From assembly GCA_003024785.1 (NCBI GenBank), contig PUQB01000463.1, forward strand, positions 62,001 to 126,000: DNA of 64,000 nt, in the 5' to 3' direction. The stretch comes from Selaginella tamariscina. Lineage: Eukaryota > Streptophyta > Lycopodiopsida > Selaginellales > Selaginellaceae. The notes under the pieces were generated by a model. That model was not told the origin of the DNA. It saw nothing but the letters and a program-made list of their open reading frames with translations, and did no database searches. The translations under genes and the position numbers were made by a program. Positions 1 through 12,705 of the stretch are shown in pieces (the first letter of the stretch is position 1; each line of letters begins with the position of its first letter).

Positions 1-51
1 TATATAAACTTTGATGTAATTCTTAAAAAATCTGCTTTGTATTGCTTATAG

Positions 52-1780
52 GAACGGTATGGACTGCCTCTGCTCATGTGGTAACGGCTGTGATCGGCTC
101 TGGAGTGCTCTCTCTTGCGTGGAGTATGGCTCAGATTGGTTGGATTGCTGGCCCGATTGTTCTGATGATATTCGCGTTCATAACGTATTTCACTTCCATC
201 CTTCTGGCCGACTGCTACCGTTCGCCGGACCCGGCTACCGGCAAGCGTAACTACCGGTACAAGGACGCGGTTAAAGCAAACCTGGGTAGGCATTCTTGTT
301 GTGGGGTTTTCGGATGTCTCCCTGTCTTACTTACTGTTGTTGTTGTCTTCAGGTGAAATCCAGCTGTGGTGTTGTGCACTGGTGCAGTACAGTAACTTGA
401 TGGGAACTGCCATTGGATACACTATTACAGCCTCTATAAGCATGGTGTAGTGTTTTAACATCTTAATTTTTTTTTTTTCTTATTTATTTATTAATTTTTT
501 TTTAATTTTTTTTTTACAGGGCAATAAACAGGTCGGACTGCTTTCATATTAAAGGACATAACGGGACTGTAACACCTCTAACAACTTATATATGGCACTG
601 TTTGGAGTTGTAGAAATACTTCTTTCACAAATACCAAACTTTCATAATCTATGGTGGCTGTCCATTGTAGCAGCGGTCATGTCCTTCTCGTACTCCGGTA
701 TAGGACTCGGACTCGGCATCAGTAAGGTTATCGGTAAGTTTAATATTAATTATTAATTGATTAAATAATTAATTATTAAATATATTTTTGCAGAAAATGG
801 GCATTTCTTGGGCAGCACAACTGGTATGCCAATAGGGACTGTCACAAAAGCTCGGAAGATCTGGAGAGTGTTCCAAGCACTTGGAAACATAGCGTTTGCA
901 TATTCTTTTTCGACAGTTCTTATAGAAATCCAGGTAAATTAATTAAAAAATAAATTAATTATATTAATATAATAAATATTTAATATTATTTTTTTATACA
1001 GGACACGATTAAATCACCACCGGCGGAGAATCAAACAATGAAGAAGGCCACATTCGTTGGGATAATTACTACTACTGCGTTCTACATGTCCGTCGGCTGC
1101 TTTGGATACGCTGCGTTCGGTAACAAGGCTCCGGGCAACCTCCTTACTGGATTTGGTAAGTTTTTTTAATATTAATATCATTTTTATTTATTATAAAATA
1201 ATTAATAATTTAATGTGCAGGGTTTTACGATCCTTTCTGGTTGGTTGACTTCGCAAACGCATGCATTGTTGTTCACCTCGTTGGAGCTTACCAGGTGTGT
1301 GCGTGCGTGCGCGTGTGTATATGTGTGTGTGAGAGATACTAATAGCTCTCGGTTCTTCAGGTATTCAGTCAGCCCATATTCGAGTTTGTAGAGTCCACAG
1401 CGGGAAACAGATGGCCAAAGTCGAGCCTCATACACCGGGAATATTCAATGGATATTCCGCTGCTGGGGAGGATGTCCGTTAACGTCTTCCGTCTGATATG
1501 GAGGACAATGTTCGTCATCTTCACCACGCTGGTCGCCATGTTGTTACCGTTTTTTAACGACATAGTCGGACTGATCGGAGCCATTGGATTCTGGCCGTTA
1601 ACTGTGTACTTCCCCATAGAGATGTTTATTAGACAGAGGAAGATACAGCCGTGGAGCGGTACGTGGTTAGCTCTTAAGGCGGTCAGCGCGCTATGCTTAA
1701 TGATCTCCATTGCCGCCGGGTTGGGCTCTATTGAGGGTGTTTTACACGACCTGCAGAACTACACACCGTTTAAAAACTAG
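52..1780 (+). CDS. AAP: Amino acid permease (AAP/AAAP family), 5' end outside window
   Basis: Proton-coupled amino acid importer of the plasma membrane. Seven exons are visible: 52-285, 353-446, 520-733, 794-933, 1002-1155, 1221-1294 and 1361-1780, all with GT-AG introns of 60-75 bases. The window opens in an intron, so the N-terminal tail is missing. The first exon reads TVWTASAHVVTAVIGSG, the first membrane helix of the family. Later exons carry SISMVAI, VVEILLSQIPNFHNLWWLSI, IWRVFQALGNIAFAYSFS, PFWLVDFANACIVVHLVGAYQ-like residues and GFWPLTVYFP, in the family order. The stop is TAG at 1778-1780. One oddity: in the third visible exon the frame changes by one base around 560-566, next to GGG, between FHIKGHN and CNTSNN, both of which match the family. 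That is either a sequencing slip or a real break. The rest of the gene looks functional. The family call is firm; the exact paralogue is not. Confidence 0.95.
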
Positions 1781-2573
1781 CTATTAGTTAAGTTAATCTT
1801 GTTAAGTACAGAAACTTAGGATTGTCTATGTACGTGTACCATATAGATTCAACAAAGCTATGCTTATCGTCTTTATGTGCTCCACACACACACACACGCA
1901 CGCACGCACGACCTTCAGAACTACACACCGTTTAAAACTTTATTAGTAAAGTTAATCTTGTTAAGTGCAGAAACTCAGGATTGTCTATGTACGTGTACCA
2001 TATAGATTCAACAAAGCTATGCTTATCGTCTTCATGTGCTCCACACACACACGCACGCACGCACGACCTTCAGAACTACACACCGTTTAAAACTAGTTAT
2101 TAGTTAAGTTAATCTTGTTAAGTGCAGAAACTCAGGATTGTCTATGTACGTGTACAATATAGATTCAACAAAGCTATGCTTATCGTCTTCATGTGCTCCA
2201 CACACACACGCACGCACGCACGCACGACCTTCAGAACTACACACCGTTTAAAACTAGTTATTAGTTAAGTTAATCTTGTTAAGTGCAGAAACTCAGGATT
2301 GTCTATGTACGTGTACCATATAGATTCAACAAAGCTATGCTTATCGTCTTCATGTGCTCCACACACACACACACAAACACAGACACACGACCTCCAGAAC
2401 CACACCGTTTAATTAAGTTAATCTTGTTACAAATGCTACCAGTACAGAAACTTAGGATTGTTTATGAATGTGTACCATATAGATTCAACAAAGCTATGCT
2501 TATCGTCTTCGTGTTCTCCACACACACACACACACATGCACACGCACACGCACACGCACACGCACATGTGTTT
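1749..2573 (+). repeat. Minisatellite made from the permease stop region and 3' UTR
   Basis: Five head-to-tail copies of a 154-163 base unit start at about 1749, 1911, 2065, 2227 and 2390. Copy one contains the real last codons of the permease (residues LQNYTPFKN and stop) plus the 3' UTR. The later copies repeat the same coding end and end in an AC/GCAC microsatellite. The fifth copy is the most diverged. The CA tract at each unit end may have helped the unequal exchange that built it. Confidence 0.9.
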
Positions 2574-2997
2574 GTATAACTGACTTCGACGGGGACATGA
2601 ATATAATGGTGGTCCTGATATTGGCGTATGCGGTAAGATGGAGAGCGTTTTCAAATAGAATATTAAGTGGTCCAATGTACTTGAAAATAATTATTATAAT
2701 ATATTCAGTTTCAAAAGTTTTAAACTTTTACATATATGTAAAACACCATGCAAGATATCAATGATGTTTTTTTGTATATAGAAAGTATTGGTATTACTCA
2801 TTATTTCCTATATGCTTTGACGCAAGCATAAAAATCATGATATGTAGAACGAATATGTGTGTATCCATGCGTGTGGTGTGAACATGTATAAATATTTGAT
2901 ACTGAATATTATTCATTAAAAGATATGATATTTGAGAAAGAAAATTTTGTACAGAAATATAATATATAAAGGATAAATATATAAAGTTTTTTCTTGC
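2574..2997. other. AT-rich intergenic stretch
   Basis: No coding sequence, RNA gene or element end is recognised here. It separates the permease minisatellite from a decayed ETF-QO exon fragment. Confidence 0.5.
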
Positions 2998-3335
2998 ATG
3001 ATAGAATATATGGACCACCACCATGGATCCTTAAATAGACCAAATGGTCACCACACTATATCATTGATTAACTTTACGTATGTAGCTACACAATGCATCT
3101 ATTTACATCATTTAGCTACGTACCTAGTACAAGTATGCATCTGTGTGTGTGCGTGGGTGTGCGTGTGCGCGTGGTGTGTCCTTATCCATAGCCTTTGCAG
3201 TGTACTAGCCAGAGGTATCTTGTAAAACTTCTTAATGAATTGATTAGGTATCAACATGTATAGTGATGTGAGAATATCAAAGATGATATTGTCCGGCTTA
3301 TAATCATAATGTACAACCTTACTTTTGTTTGACAT
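2998..3335 (-). pseudogene. Decayed duplicate of the 3' end of the ETF-QO gene
   Basis: On the minus strand about 3262-3335 encodes KPDNIIFDILTSLY, close to [15 protein letters not shown] of exon 15 in the neighbouring complete gene. Shorter matches to exon 16 (near 3217), exon 17 (TTTGCAGTGTA near 3193) and exon 18 (GGACCACCACCATGGATCC near 3012) follow in the correct order. The introns have shrunk and the reading frame is lost. This is a relic of a tandem duplication of the adjacent gene. I am surest of the exon 15 match and less sure of exons 16-18. Confidence 0.7.
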
Positions 3336-3508
3336 TAACTAATACTATAAAACATAATACTTAGTAAACCAGATCAACGTATACATACATATATACATTA
3401 ATCATATACATGTATGCACGGAATTTATATATAAATAAAAGTACAAGAGTTTATATACATAAATATACTACTTAACATGAATAATCTTACAGAAAATTCT
3501 TTTTATTC

Positions 3509-3713
3509 TCACATGAGGGAATATCCAGGACCACCACCGCCTTCAGGTGTTGTCCATTTTATGTTCTGTGTTGGATCCTTTATGTCACAAGCCTGTACAT
3601 ATATAAACACAATAAGATATCATAAAATTATATATAACATAATATTATGTTGTGTAGAGATATATAAAACATACTATGTGTGTGCGTGTGTATTTAGTTT
3701 CTCATGGGTTCCT

Positions 3714-3744
<31 letters not shown>

Positions 3745-3862
3745 GCACACACACACACACGCACACACACACAGAACCTTGCAGTGTAGGCAATTCTGTG
3801 CATTTATTTGCAGCTTTAGCTTGTCGTTTTCATCAGGTACGTATCTGAAAGGAAAAAGCCGT

Positions 3863-3913
<51 letters not shown>

Positions 3914-4065
3914 TTACTCGTAGACTTTGGGGACAGTAGCGAGATTCAGGTGCGGCGTATTCTCTCAAATTAACATTTTCAGGAACTGAAGTATCTTGTA
4001 GACGAAGATGTGATGGTTGATCATGCTCATGGTTTGTATTACTCCTAAAAATTAAATCATATATT

Positions 4066-4130
<65 letters not shown>

Positions 4131-5197
4131 TTTTCTATATATGTATTACGTATTACTATTTGTAAGTGTGTATACGTACATACCTGTGTAGCGAAGTCAA
4201 GATATCAAAGGTTATCACGTTGTCTGGCTTAGGATAGTTTATGGGATTGTGTTTAACTGCAGGCTATAAAACAGAAGTTAATCAACTATTACATCATTAA
4301 ATATATAAGCTACAATATTTCTAGTTACTTTTAAGTACCTCAGTAGCTTTATTATCTTGTTTGCCATGCTTAAGTGTGAAAGGAAGTTTGCCTTTAGTAA
4401 TATAACTGCAATAATAATAACAATAATAATTAAAATATAAATTTATGAAAATTTAATGTTTAACTGTTAAACTTACTGTTCTACAGCTGAAACTCCCAAT
4501 CCTGAGATGAAACCGTAATGAAATGCCTAAAACATATTACACATATATTTATATAAATACACATAATATATATTTATACACATATTATATACATTAGTAA
4601 ATAAACATTTAGCATATCTATTATACCGGTCTAACGTTTCGTGCTGCTTTCAACTCCTCCATAATCCACGAATTTTTTAAATTAGTCCAGTAGCTTTCTA
4701 TATTAACTTCTTTACTGTCTTTAGAAAGCTCTTCAAATGCAGCCTCAGCAGCCAGCATTCCTGATTTTAAATAAAGTATTAATATTAATATTTACAATAA
4801 CATAAATACTCAATATTATTAAAAAAATATTTAATTGAAATTTAAAAATACTAATTAAATCTCAAAGTTTGTCAAAACAGTTCAAATATCTTATACCGAA
4901 GTTTAAATATTGAAGTGACCGTCTTTTAAAGTCTTTCTATTTTAATTAAACTTTGTACTAAACAATATTTATTACTTAAATATAACTTAATTTTAATTTT
5001 AATTTAATTTAATTATTAAAAAAATTAGGTACCAGATTTCATTGCAGTATGTGAGCCTTTGATTTTCGGTACATTAAGAAAGCCCGCTGAACAACCAATC
5101 AGAGCACCACCAGGAAATACTGTTTTCGGAACGGACTACATATCCAGTAAAATATAAAAAGCAAAGAGTTAATAAAAGATAAACTTCATACTCCTGT

Positions 5198-5260
<63 letters not shown>

Positions 5261-6393
5261 GGAGGGGGAGGGAGGGAGGGAGGAGGAGAGAGAGAGGGAG
5301 AGAGTACATACCTGAAATCCACCTTCATTTAAGGACCGAGCTCCATATTGTATAACCTTTCCACCTTCAAGCATGGGCCTTATAGATGGATGCAGCTTGA
5401 ATCTCTAATAATAAGAGAAAAAATAAGTAACATAATTATTTAGTGATTATTATTATATAATGCTCTTATAGTGTATGATAAACAGCTAAACGCATAGTGT
5501 GTGTATGTATGCGTGATTGTATGTTTGTATACATAAATCAAACCTGATACTCTTCGTATGGAGAGAGGTAAGGATTTTTGTAATCCAATGCAACAACGAA
5601 ACCAACAGCAACCTGATAAATGAGCAGATTTTGACTCTTAATTAGTGTGTGTGACACACGTATGTATGGTATGTACATTTGAATACATAATATTATATAT
5701 CTGTATATGTGTATATAGGATATGTGTTTACTTGCAGTATATTGGTTTGAAACTTACTGGTAGATAAGTATAACGTGCATATAGTTGAAGTCACCTATAC
5801 ATAGATATTTATTTATTTATTTGTGAAACTTAATTATTTTGTACATCATTCAAACATTTATATGCCTATGTACACGTCATATATATTAGGTATATTCGAA
5901 GATATAAATAAACTAGTTAATTTGTATATAATATAGTTATCTTACTTGTTGATTTGCCATATGATATAAAAAGAGCCACCGTATGTCTTTGCATTGAGAG
6001 GCCAACCAATTGTGTGTAATACAAATCCAGGGCGATATTTAGACTCTTCAATCTCCCACACCTTCATTTTAATAAATAAATAATAATAAAGCTTTAACGT
6101 TTAAAACATTCATTCAAAAACGTTAATGATAGTTATAAGTAATATATTAATAATATAAGCTAACCTCTTTAATCCCAAGAGCATAAGTTTGATGCTGAGC
6201 ACCGGACTGTTGTCTAAGCCCGAATTTTCGTATTATTTCCTGTAAAAATTTGTGTGCGTTATAATGCACATATGCAGATACGTACACACACACACACACA
6301 CAAAAGCTATGTATGCATATCTAGAGGCAGAACACTTAAGAAAATGTACCTCAAGTAGGTAGTATATAGTAAACACAAGCACTTGCATGTTGT

Positions 6394-6424
<31 letters not shown>

Positions 6425-6878
6425 AGAGAGAAAGAGAGAGAGAGATGCTGCATACAGACACATACATACATAGTGTATATGTATAATACCTCCGATAAGT
6501 AGCCTCTACATCCTTCAGCCATAAACTAAGACGGCCTGAAAAAGTCCTGACAATTACAATACTGTAGGATATTATACATGTGTACATATATAATATAGCT
6601 GTGGATGCATATAGGTACATTTATATGTATATGCACAAAATAAATATATATTTATACCTCTTAGCTCCATGCCCCTTTGAAAGTTTGACTTTTTAGAACC
6701 ATTTTTTGCAATGCCCATGTCGTTAGTTGCAATCCCCAAAACTCTGCTTCCGCTATCATCATATAATACCTGTAATTTTGAATTTAACACGTATACACAT
6801 ACATACACATATAATGCGTGTCTGTGTATATCTGTACATGTATGTCTGTATTGTTATATATATATATACATATATATC

Positions 6879-6925
<47 letters not shown>

Positions 6926-7140
6926 CATACCTCACTTGCAGAAAACCCTGGGTATATTTCTACTCCAAGTTCTTCAGCCTTGGTTCCTAACCAGCGAACA
7001 AGCTGGCTTAAGCTGGTAATATATAAATAAAACAATTAAATGACATAAACGTGAAATATCACTTAATGTAAAAAAAAAGATATTAAAACATATGTAAAAT
7101 AGTTTAATTAGCATTATAAATACAAAAGAGGATGATTCGA

Positions 7141-7236
<96 letters not shown>

Positions 7237-7615
7237 ACACCACACACACCCCACACACCACAACCTAATCACGTAATTCCCGTGATTGTTAAATGGGGAA
7301 GGCAAAGGTACTGCATGCTTGTTCGTAAGAAGCCAGAATTTATCTCGTGTAACAGGTATTTCTAAAGGAGCCTGGAAAAGACATCAATAATTATAAAATA
7401 AATAACGATATAATGTTAATCAATACGTAATGCTACGTGTATACGATGTATTTATACATATGAACAAGGATCTTATACACATCTCAAATATACGTTACAT
7501 TAAACATTTGTGTGCCTACATGATATGTATTCTATATAAATTCCAATGAATATAATTGTGCTCATATCTGGTGATTAATCGGTACATACGAATGTGTGTG
7601 TGTGTGTGTGTTTAT

Positions 7616-7695
<80 letters not shown>

Positions 7696-8253
7696 ACAAA
7701 CACATGGAACGTACTCCTTGTTGCTTCCAATCTGGAATAAGTTCATTCAAACTCCGTGGCTCAAATACATTCCCAGACAAAATATGTGAACCTGAATTTA
7801 AAATAAATATTTACTATTAAAATTCAATTTAATCTATTTATTAAATTAACTTATGCAAAATAAATAAAATGTTAAAAAAACATTAAATAAATAAACGAAA
7901 AATGCTTTAGCCCACCAATGTTAGAAAAAATAATAAAATTAATAATTAATTAATATTATTATATATATATATATATTATATATTATATATAATAACTAAT
8001 GTGTTTAATTAATACTAATATTTTAATAAATTACCTACTTCAGCTCCTTTTCAACAACACAGACAGAAAATTCTCTATTTTTCGCATTACATAATTGCTT
8101 GAATTTAATCGCAGCCGATAATCCTGCAGGTCCTGCTCCAACAATTACAAGATCATAGTCTATGCTTTCCCTATGATTAGTACAATAATTTCTGCAATAA
8201 TTTCCATAATTACGAGACACTAATCTTAGAATTTGAATCCTGCTTCCAACCAT
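3509..8253 (-). CDS. ETFQO: Electron transfer flavoprotein:ubiquinone oxidoreductase, mitochondrial
   Basis: Inner-membrane enzyme that passes electrons from ETF to ubiquinone during breakdown of branched-chain amino acids, lysine and phytol. Eighteen exons, 5' to 3': 8253-8035, 7791-7715, 7371-7265, 7012-6931, 6769-6658, 6535-6490, 6239-6165, 6061-5946, 5612-5544, 5404-5312, 5135-5033, 4760-4627, 4526-4477, 4405-4339, 4263-4184, 4044-3918, 3844-3778, 3592-3509. All have GT-AG borders. The start gives an Arg-rich, acid-poor transit peptide. The FAD site [15 protein letters not shown] follows at about residue 33. Middle exons give [25 protein letters not shown] and [11 protein letters not shown]. 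The end carries the 4Fe-4S cysteines in NCLHCKACDIKDP and finishes [10 protein letters not shown]. Frame changes of one base occur near 8046, 6523, 5968 and 3929, each in or beside a homopolymer, so I read them as probable sequence errors in a live gene. Confidence 0.95.
3716..3913. repeat. Compound microsatellites in ETF-QO introns 16-17
   Basis: (TC)n runs straight into (AC)n at 3716-3772, and (GT)n into (GA)n at 3861-3913. They bracket exon 17 and are near mirror images on opposite strands. Confidence 0.9.
4066..4128. repeat. (TA)n(GA)n microsatellite in ETF-QO intron 15
   Basis: An AT run passes directly into more than 20 GA units just upstream (gene sense) of exon 16. Confidence 0.9.
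5196..5305. repeat. (GT)n(GA)n with poly-G/GGA tract in ETF-QO intron 10
   Basis: GT repeat, then GA repeat, then 12 or more G, then GGGA units. It is one long purine strand, a candidate for triplex or G-rich structure, lying within 10 bases of the exon 10 donor. Confidence 0.9.
7144..7233. repeat. Long uninterrupted (CT)n, about 45 units, in ETF-QO intron 3
   Basis: About 90 bases of pure CT on the plus strand, followed by CACACA. It is the longest simple repeat in the window and lies about 30 bases from exon 3. Nearby compound repeats also occur at 6394-6445, 6879-6925 and 7592-7692 in other introns of the same gene. Confidence 0.95.
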
Positions 8254-8974
8254 CCTCTACCATGAAACCCAGAAAATAACAGCATATTCTCCATGCTTTC
8301 AAAGCAATTCTTTGATATTACACGTGTCAGTGTTTTATATATTGAACATCTATTGCTATTACAATATTCACTTTTAATATCTCTTCACATTAGAATTTTA
8401 AATTAAAACTTAGAGTTTAAAAATAATATGCTTATACAAAAAATACATAATGATATTTAAATTAGAGTTTAAAAATAATATGCTTATACAACGAAATACA
8501 TAATGATTTCTAAAATTAAAAATATATATGATATATTATAAATTAAAAAAAAATACACGATTTTTTTTTTTAAATTTGAAATTATAAATGATAAGTGATT
8601 CGTAATATCATAGTATTAAAACATATCAGTTGTTGTTATTGCTTTTAATTCATAAAACACTCATAATGTATGTAGAGTAGCTAGATTGATACATTATACA
8701 TTACACTCGTAAATTTTAATTTAATACTTTTAAATATTAAATAAAAATATTTAGTGCTTAAATTCAACAGTTTGAACATCAAATATAAATACTTAAATTT
8801 AAAAAACTATATAAACAAGTACTTAACTTAACACAATAATATTACACTTCACTTTATTTTACTTTTAGATTAGAAACAATAGTTTACACTATGTGTTTAA
8901 AAAATTATTAATAAATGAAATATTAAGTAATAAAGTATAAAAAAAACTTTATATATATATATATATATAACAGT
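8254..8974. repeat. AT-rich spacer and probable ETF-QO promoter, with a tandem duplication
   Basis: No gene is seen. A segment of about 58 bases is duplicated head to tail at roughly 8400-8514 (shared core AATAATATGCTTATACAA). The first 200 bases must hold the ETF-QO promoter and 5' UTR, but I see no clear motif. Confidence 0.6.
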
Positions 8975-9290
8975 TTTAAAGAGGAGAGTTTTATAATCCA
9001 ACGCAACCACTAAACCAAACAGCAACCTGTAAAATCAAACATAATTTATCTTTAATTTATTTGTCTGTTTTATACTTAATTATAGTGTAGTATATTCTTT
9101 TTGCATTCATATATAAACATATATAATATGTACGTGTATAAAGATGTCTAAATATAAATATAATCTTGTATAAATTTGTATATGTACATGTGTATATAGT
9201 ATATATTTAGATATTTTTTTTTTTGTAATATAAAATAGAAATCATTATATGTAATACAAGTCCAACAGATTTTTTTCTCCTAATAAATAA
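8975..9290 (-). pseudogene. Decayed duplicate of ETF-QO exons 9 and 8
   Basis: Positions 8980-9030 resemble exon 9 of the complete gene (shared words TAATCCAA-GCAAC and CAACAGCAACCTG in plus-strand reading). Positions 9240-9290 resemble exon 8 (TGTAATACAA-TCCA). Their order and spacing match the minus-strand gene. No open frame remains. Together with the fragment at 2998-3335 this shows the ETF-QO locus was once duplicated on both sides. Confidence 0.6.
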
Positions 9291-9422
9291 AATATCCCTA
9301 GTTAAAAAGTAGTAATGTCATTTAAGTTTGATTATTTCTCTAAGAATTCCTTTATTACAATAACTTTAAAAAACATATGTTTTGTATACATTAAATTTAA
9401 TGTTTACAATTTTCTGTATATA

Positions 9423-10829
9423 TCATGAAGTCTTGTAGCTTATACAAATAGGAAGGTGCAGCTTGTGCCCACGATCACCATCCAACAAAACCTGCCCAAA
9501 CGTTGGACTCTTACTATTGGTAAAGCGCCCTAAGTGTAAATATCAACTTGACACTCTCCCCGGGTTTAGCTTCAAATTTATCGGGTGTAACCTTCAACGA
9601 TACACCCCAGGCTCAACCAAGCTCACTGTATACGTCTCTACTTCATCTCCCACGCTCGTTACGGATCTAACCACGGTTCTTGTACCGTCTAGGCTAGCGA
9701 TGCTAATATATGGCATGTTAAGGTCTGATCCAAATACCGCGGTGGCATTTCCGGCTGTGAAAGGAGCTCCACATGATGATCCTGTTGCTGCTGTAACAGT
9801 TGCATTGCTCAGGGTTGGTATAGAGCACAGAAATTGAATGTAATCCTCAAACCCTAAAAACCAAAATGTTAGAGGATCTCACGCACGCATGCACACCCAC
9901 CCACCTGCAGTAAAGACCAAACCGGATCAATGGCAGCTGCAGGGTTAAAAACCCGGAACCTAGATCAAATGCAGTAGCCGGTCCAACAACGGAATCAACA
10001 TCCCCAGAAGGATGTTGAGCAAGAAGAAGATTTCCATTTGTATCTCTGGTGACTGCAGTTGTGGACATAGCAGATGCAATCCCAGAGGGATCGAGCTTAG
10101 GGTAGCGTTGCTTCACAAGGGCGGCAATCCCTGCAATGTGGGGGGTTGCCATGCTAGTGCCAGATATCATTGCAAAGCTCTCGCCGATAAACTCGCGTTC
10201 ATCAGTTCCAATGGGGCGACCATTGCTGCCCATATGAGGTTACCTGGTGCGAGAATGTTCGGCTTTAAAACCTCGGCTACGTCCATGTTGTTGCTGTTTA
10301 CATCTGGACCTCTGGATGAGTAAGTGCGACTCGGGGTGCAGAATATGTGTACATCGCATCACGCCCTCCAGAGATTCTTGCTGTGGCTGATTTCCCTGAA
10401 ACGCTCGATGAATTGTAGTATTGAAGAAGAGCCTGACATATGATCACTGTTAGTTAATTAAAAACTCTAAACCAATACTTACCGTGGAATCGTTCAAGCT
10501 AGGGATGATAATGGCTGGGAAGCCAATGGGAGGTGGGAAATTGTGACCATCGAATCAGGAGTCGCTAAAAATGTATTCCTTCTGCTTTCAATGTTCTTGC
10601 TGCTGCAATTGCGTCTCTTATACTGGATACCCCAAAGAGGTATCTCACGCTGTAGCTGCAAATAAGTATCTTCCCTTGAACAAGTGAACTGTTGTAGTTT
10701 TTTGCATCTTGACATTCGTCATAGGCATATCTTGTGTTGCTTTTGTTCCCACTAAATGCGTCTGATGCAGTGATGAGGCTGAAGAACGTGTTGTTTGTTC
10801 CAGCTGTGAAATGTGTGTGAACATGTGCA

Positions 10830-10862
<33 letters not shown>

Positions 10863-12705
10863 CACACACACAATTCTTACATGCGGTCCAGTTCCAGTGA
10901 TGGTAACGTTAGTACCGAGTGTGATGCTATTAGGATACGTCCGATCATGTGTAGCAGCTGCAACTGAGAAGATCCAAGGGCTGAAAGACAAGCTCGTTCG
11001 TGGGTACGGTCCTCCGTTGCCCACAGCTTTGTAACAAATACACCGCCTTGACTGCGGATAGAAGTGCAAGATCAAATGTACTCATGAATGTCAATTTCTT
11101 CTTGGTAGTCCGTTGGGTCCAACTGAGAGGCTCAGTACAACCCCATCTGCAACTGCCTATAATACTGTATTAATATTGTAATACATATAATATAAATGAA
11201 ATAATATATATACAATACTTGATCAATTGCAGCAACTACATCAGCAAAAAAGCCACCAATATATCTGTAAAGTGCCTTGTACACTGCAATCCTGTGGGAG
11301 TTCCAGATAAGTTTCATACTTAAATGTAAACAACCATACATGGGTCAGTGTACGTATCCGCTCGTGGCAGACAATATATGTACGTACGCTGATACAGACA
11401 ACACGTATGCCTACATGGACATAGACATATGCACATGCGTATGCGCGCGTGCCCACACGCAACTGCAGCGTCTGGGCGGGCAGTATATATACGTAGACAG
11501 ATACAGATGTATATACGTACATGCACATGCATGAATGTACATGTGAGCATGCCCACGCATACGCACACACAATTACTGAGCCTTAGGTGCCATTCCACTG
11601 GAGCTGCCAAAGTTAAATCCATCAAGCATTACTGGTATTCCATTGTTTCCTGCCGCTGTTGCAGCTGTATGTCTGAACATGAAACGTCAACACATACACG
11701 TATCTACATCTCACACGCACGCACGCACGCTTCTGCACATGACTTACGTGCCGTGTCCATCTCCATCAAGTGGGGACGCAAAATGCACGCTGGCATTGAA
11801 CTCCCCAGACGCAACTGCAGCTTGTGCAAAGTGTCGAGCACCAACAATTTTACCATTACATGAACCCTTAGGAAACTCGTCTGCAACCTATACACACACA
11901 CCTATCATTAGAGGTGTAATATATGAACTATATATGTACCTCACAAGTGCCTGTGAACTTGGAAGATTTATACCCACTAGAGGATCCATTAGCAAAACTT
12001 GGATGGCTAGGATTTATCCCGTGTCCACTATCCGATCACCACACCCTGTCCTGCGTTTTCTGCTCCTCCAAGCTTTGGCCAGCACTTTGTTGGGAGTCCC
12101 ATATACTCCGGGGTGTGTGTAGTAAGTGTCTGTACTCTCTCATCCTCTTCAATATGTAAAACTTCAGGTAATTCCTTAAGTATCCCTGCCTAATAATAAT
12201 ATGAATTTAAACATAAAGAATATATTTGAGATACTGATAAATGAGTAAGTTGTTACATACATAATGGTGATAGTGCTTACATTACCAAACTGACTGTGAC
12301 TGAAACTCATGAATTAATTCTGTTATTTAAATCAAGGATTTAAAATAGTTAACAAGTTTACCTGTTCTTCAGTTATCTGCACAGCAAGCCATTGATCAAA
12401 TGGTGGTAACTATACAGTTTTCTGAAGCTTTCTTGCTCAAACACACTGTTAAGCAGCTATCATGCTGTTCAATCAGAAATGTAGCATAATTCCTCACTCT
12501 ATCACTGCTTAGAAGAGAAATTCCATATAAAACCTTAACTATTTACAATCTATATAGTAATGTACACACCTTAATGCATTTAATTTATGTCATTTGTTGC
12601 AGGATATCCATTTATCCCCCATTGTAATGCACAACTGGGCTTCCCTTCACTGTAACAATGTATATTTTCTTCTTTATGTCTCAGAAGCCTCAGAATTAAT
12701 CACTC
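9423..12705 (-). CDS. Subtilisin-like serine protease, SBT2 (SLP2/SLP3-like) class
   Basis: Secreted subtilase. Exons 5' to 3': 12705-12570, 12507-12362, 12189-11940, 11887-11748, 11672-11577, 11291-11219, 11156-10881, 10803-10483, 10432-9905, 9853-9423. Exon 1 holds YIVTVKG and VVHYNGG. Exon 2 gives KLYSYHHLINGLAV, the I9 prodomain core. Exon 3 has the catalytic Asp in VDTGINPSHPSF. Exon 4 ends with the catalytic His in LDGDGHGT. Exon 7 has AVGNGGPYP (oxyanion Asn region). Exon 9 has the catalytic Ser in ISGTSMATPHIAGIAALVKQ. The last exon is the fibronectin-III-like end, finishing LPICISYKTS. The many introns and motif order fit SBT2, not the mostly intronless SBT1 class. A signal-peptide exon upstream was not found. 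At least eight frame changes plus one in-frame TGA (exon 8, after SDS) are present, so this may be a pseudogene, or a gene in poor sequence. Confidence 0.88.

Noticed and set aside
7114-7365. Open frames of repeated Ser-Leu or Glu-Arg
   Set aside because: They are translations of the (CT)n microsatellite inside an ETF-QO intron.
9463-9837. Plus-strand frame of 124 codons
   Set aside because: Antisense of the last subtilase exon, whose minus-strand reading matches the family.
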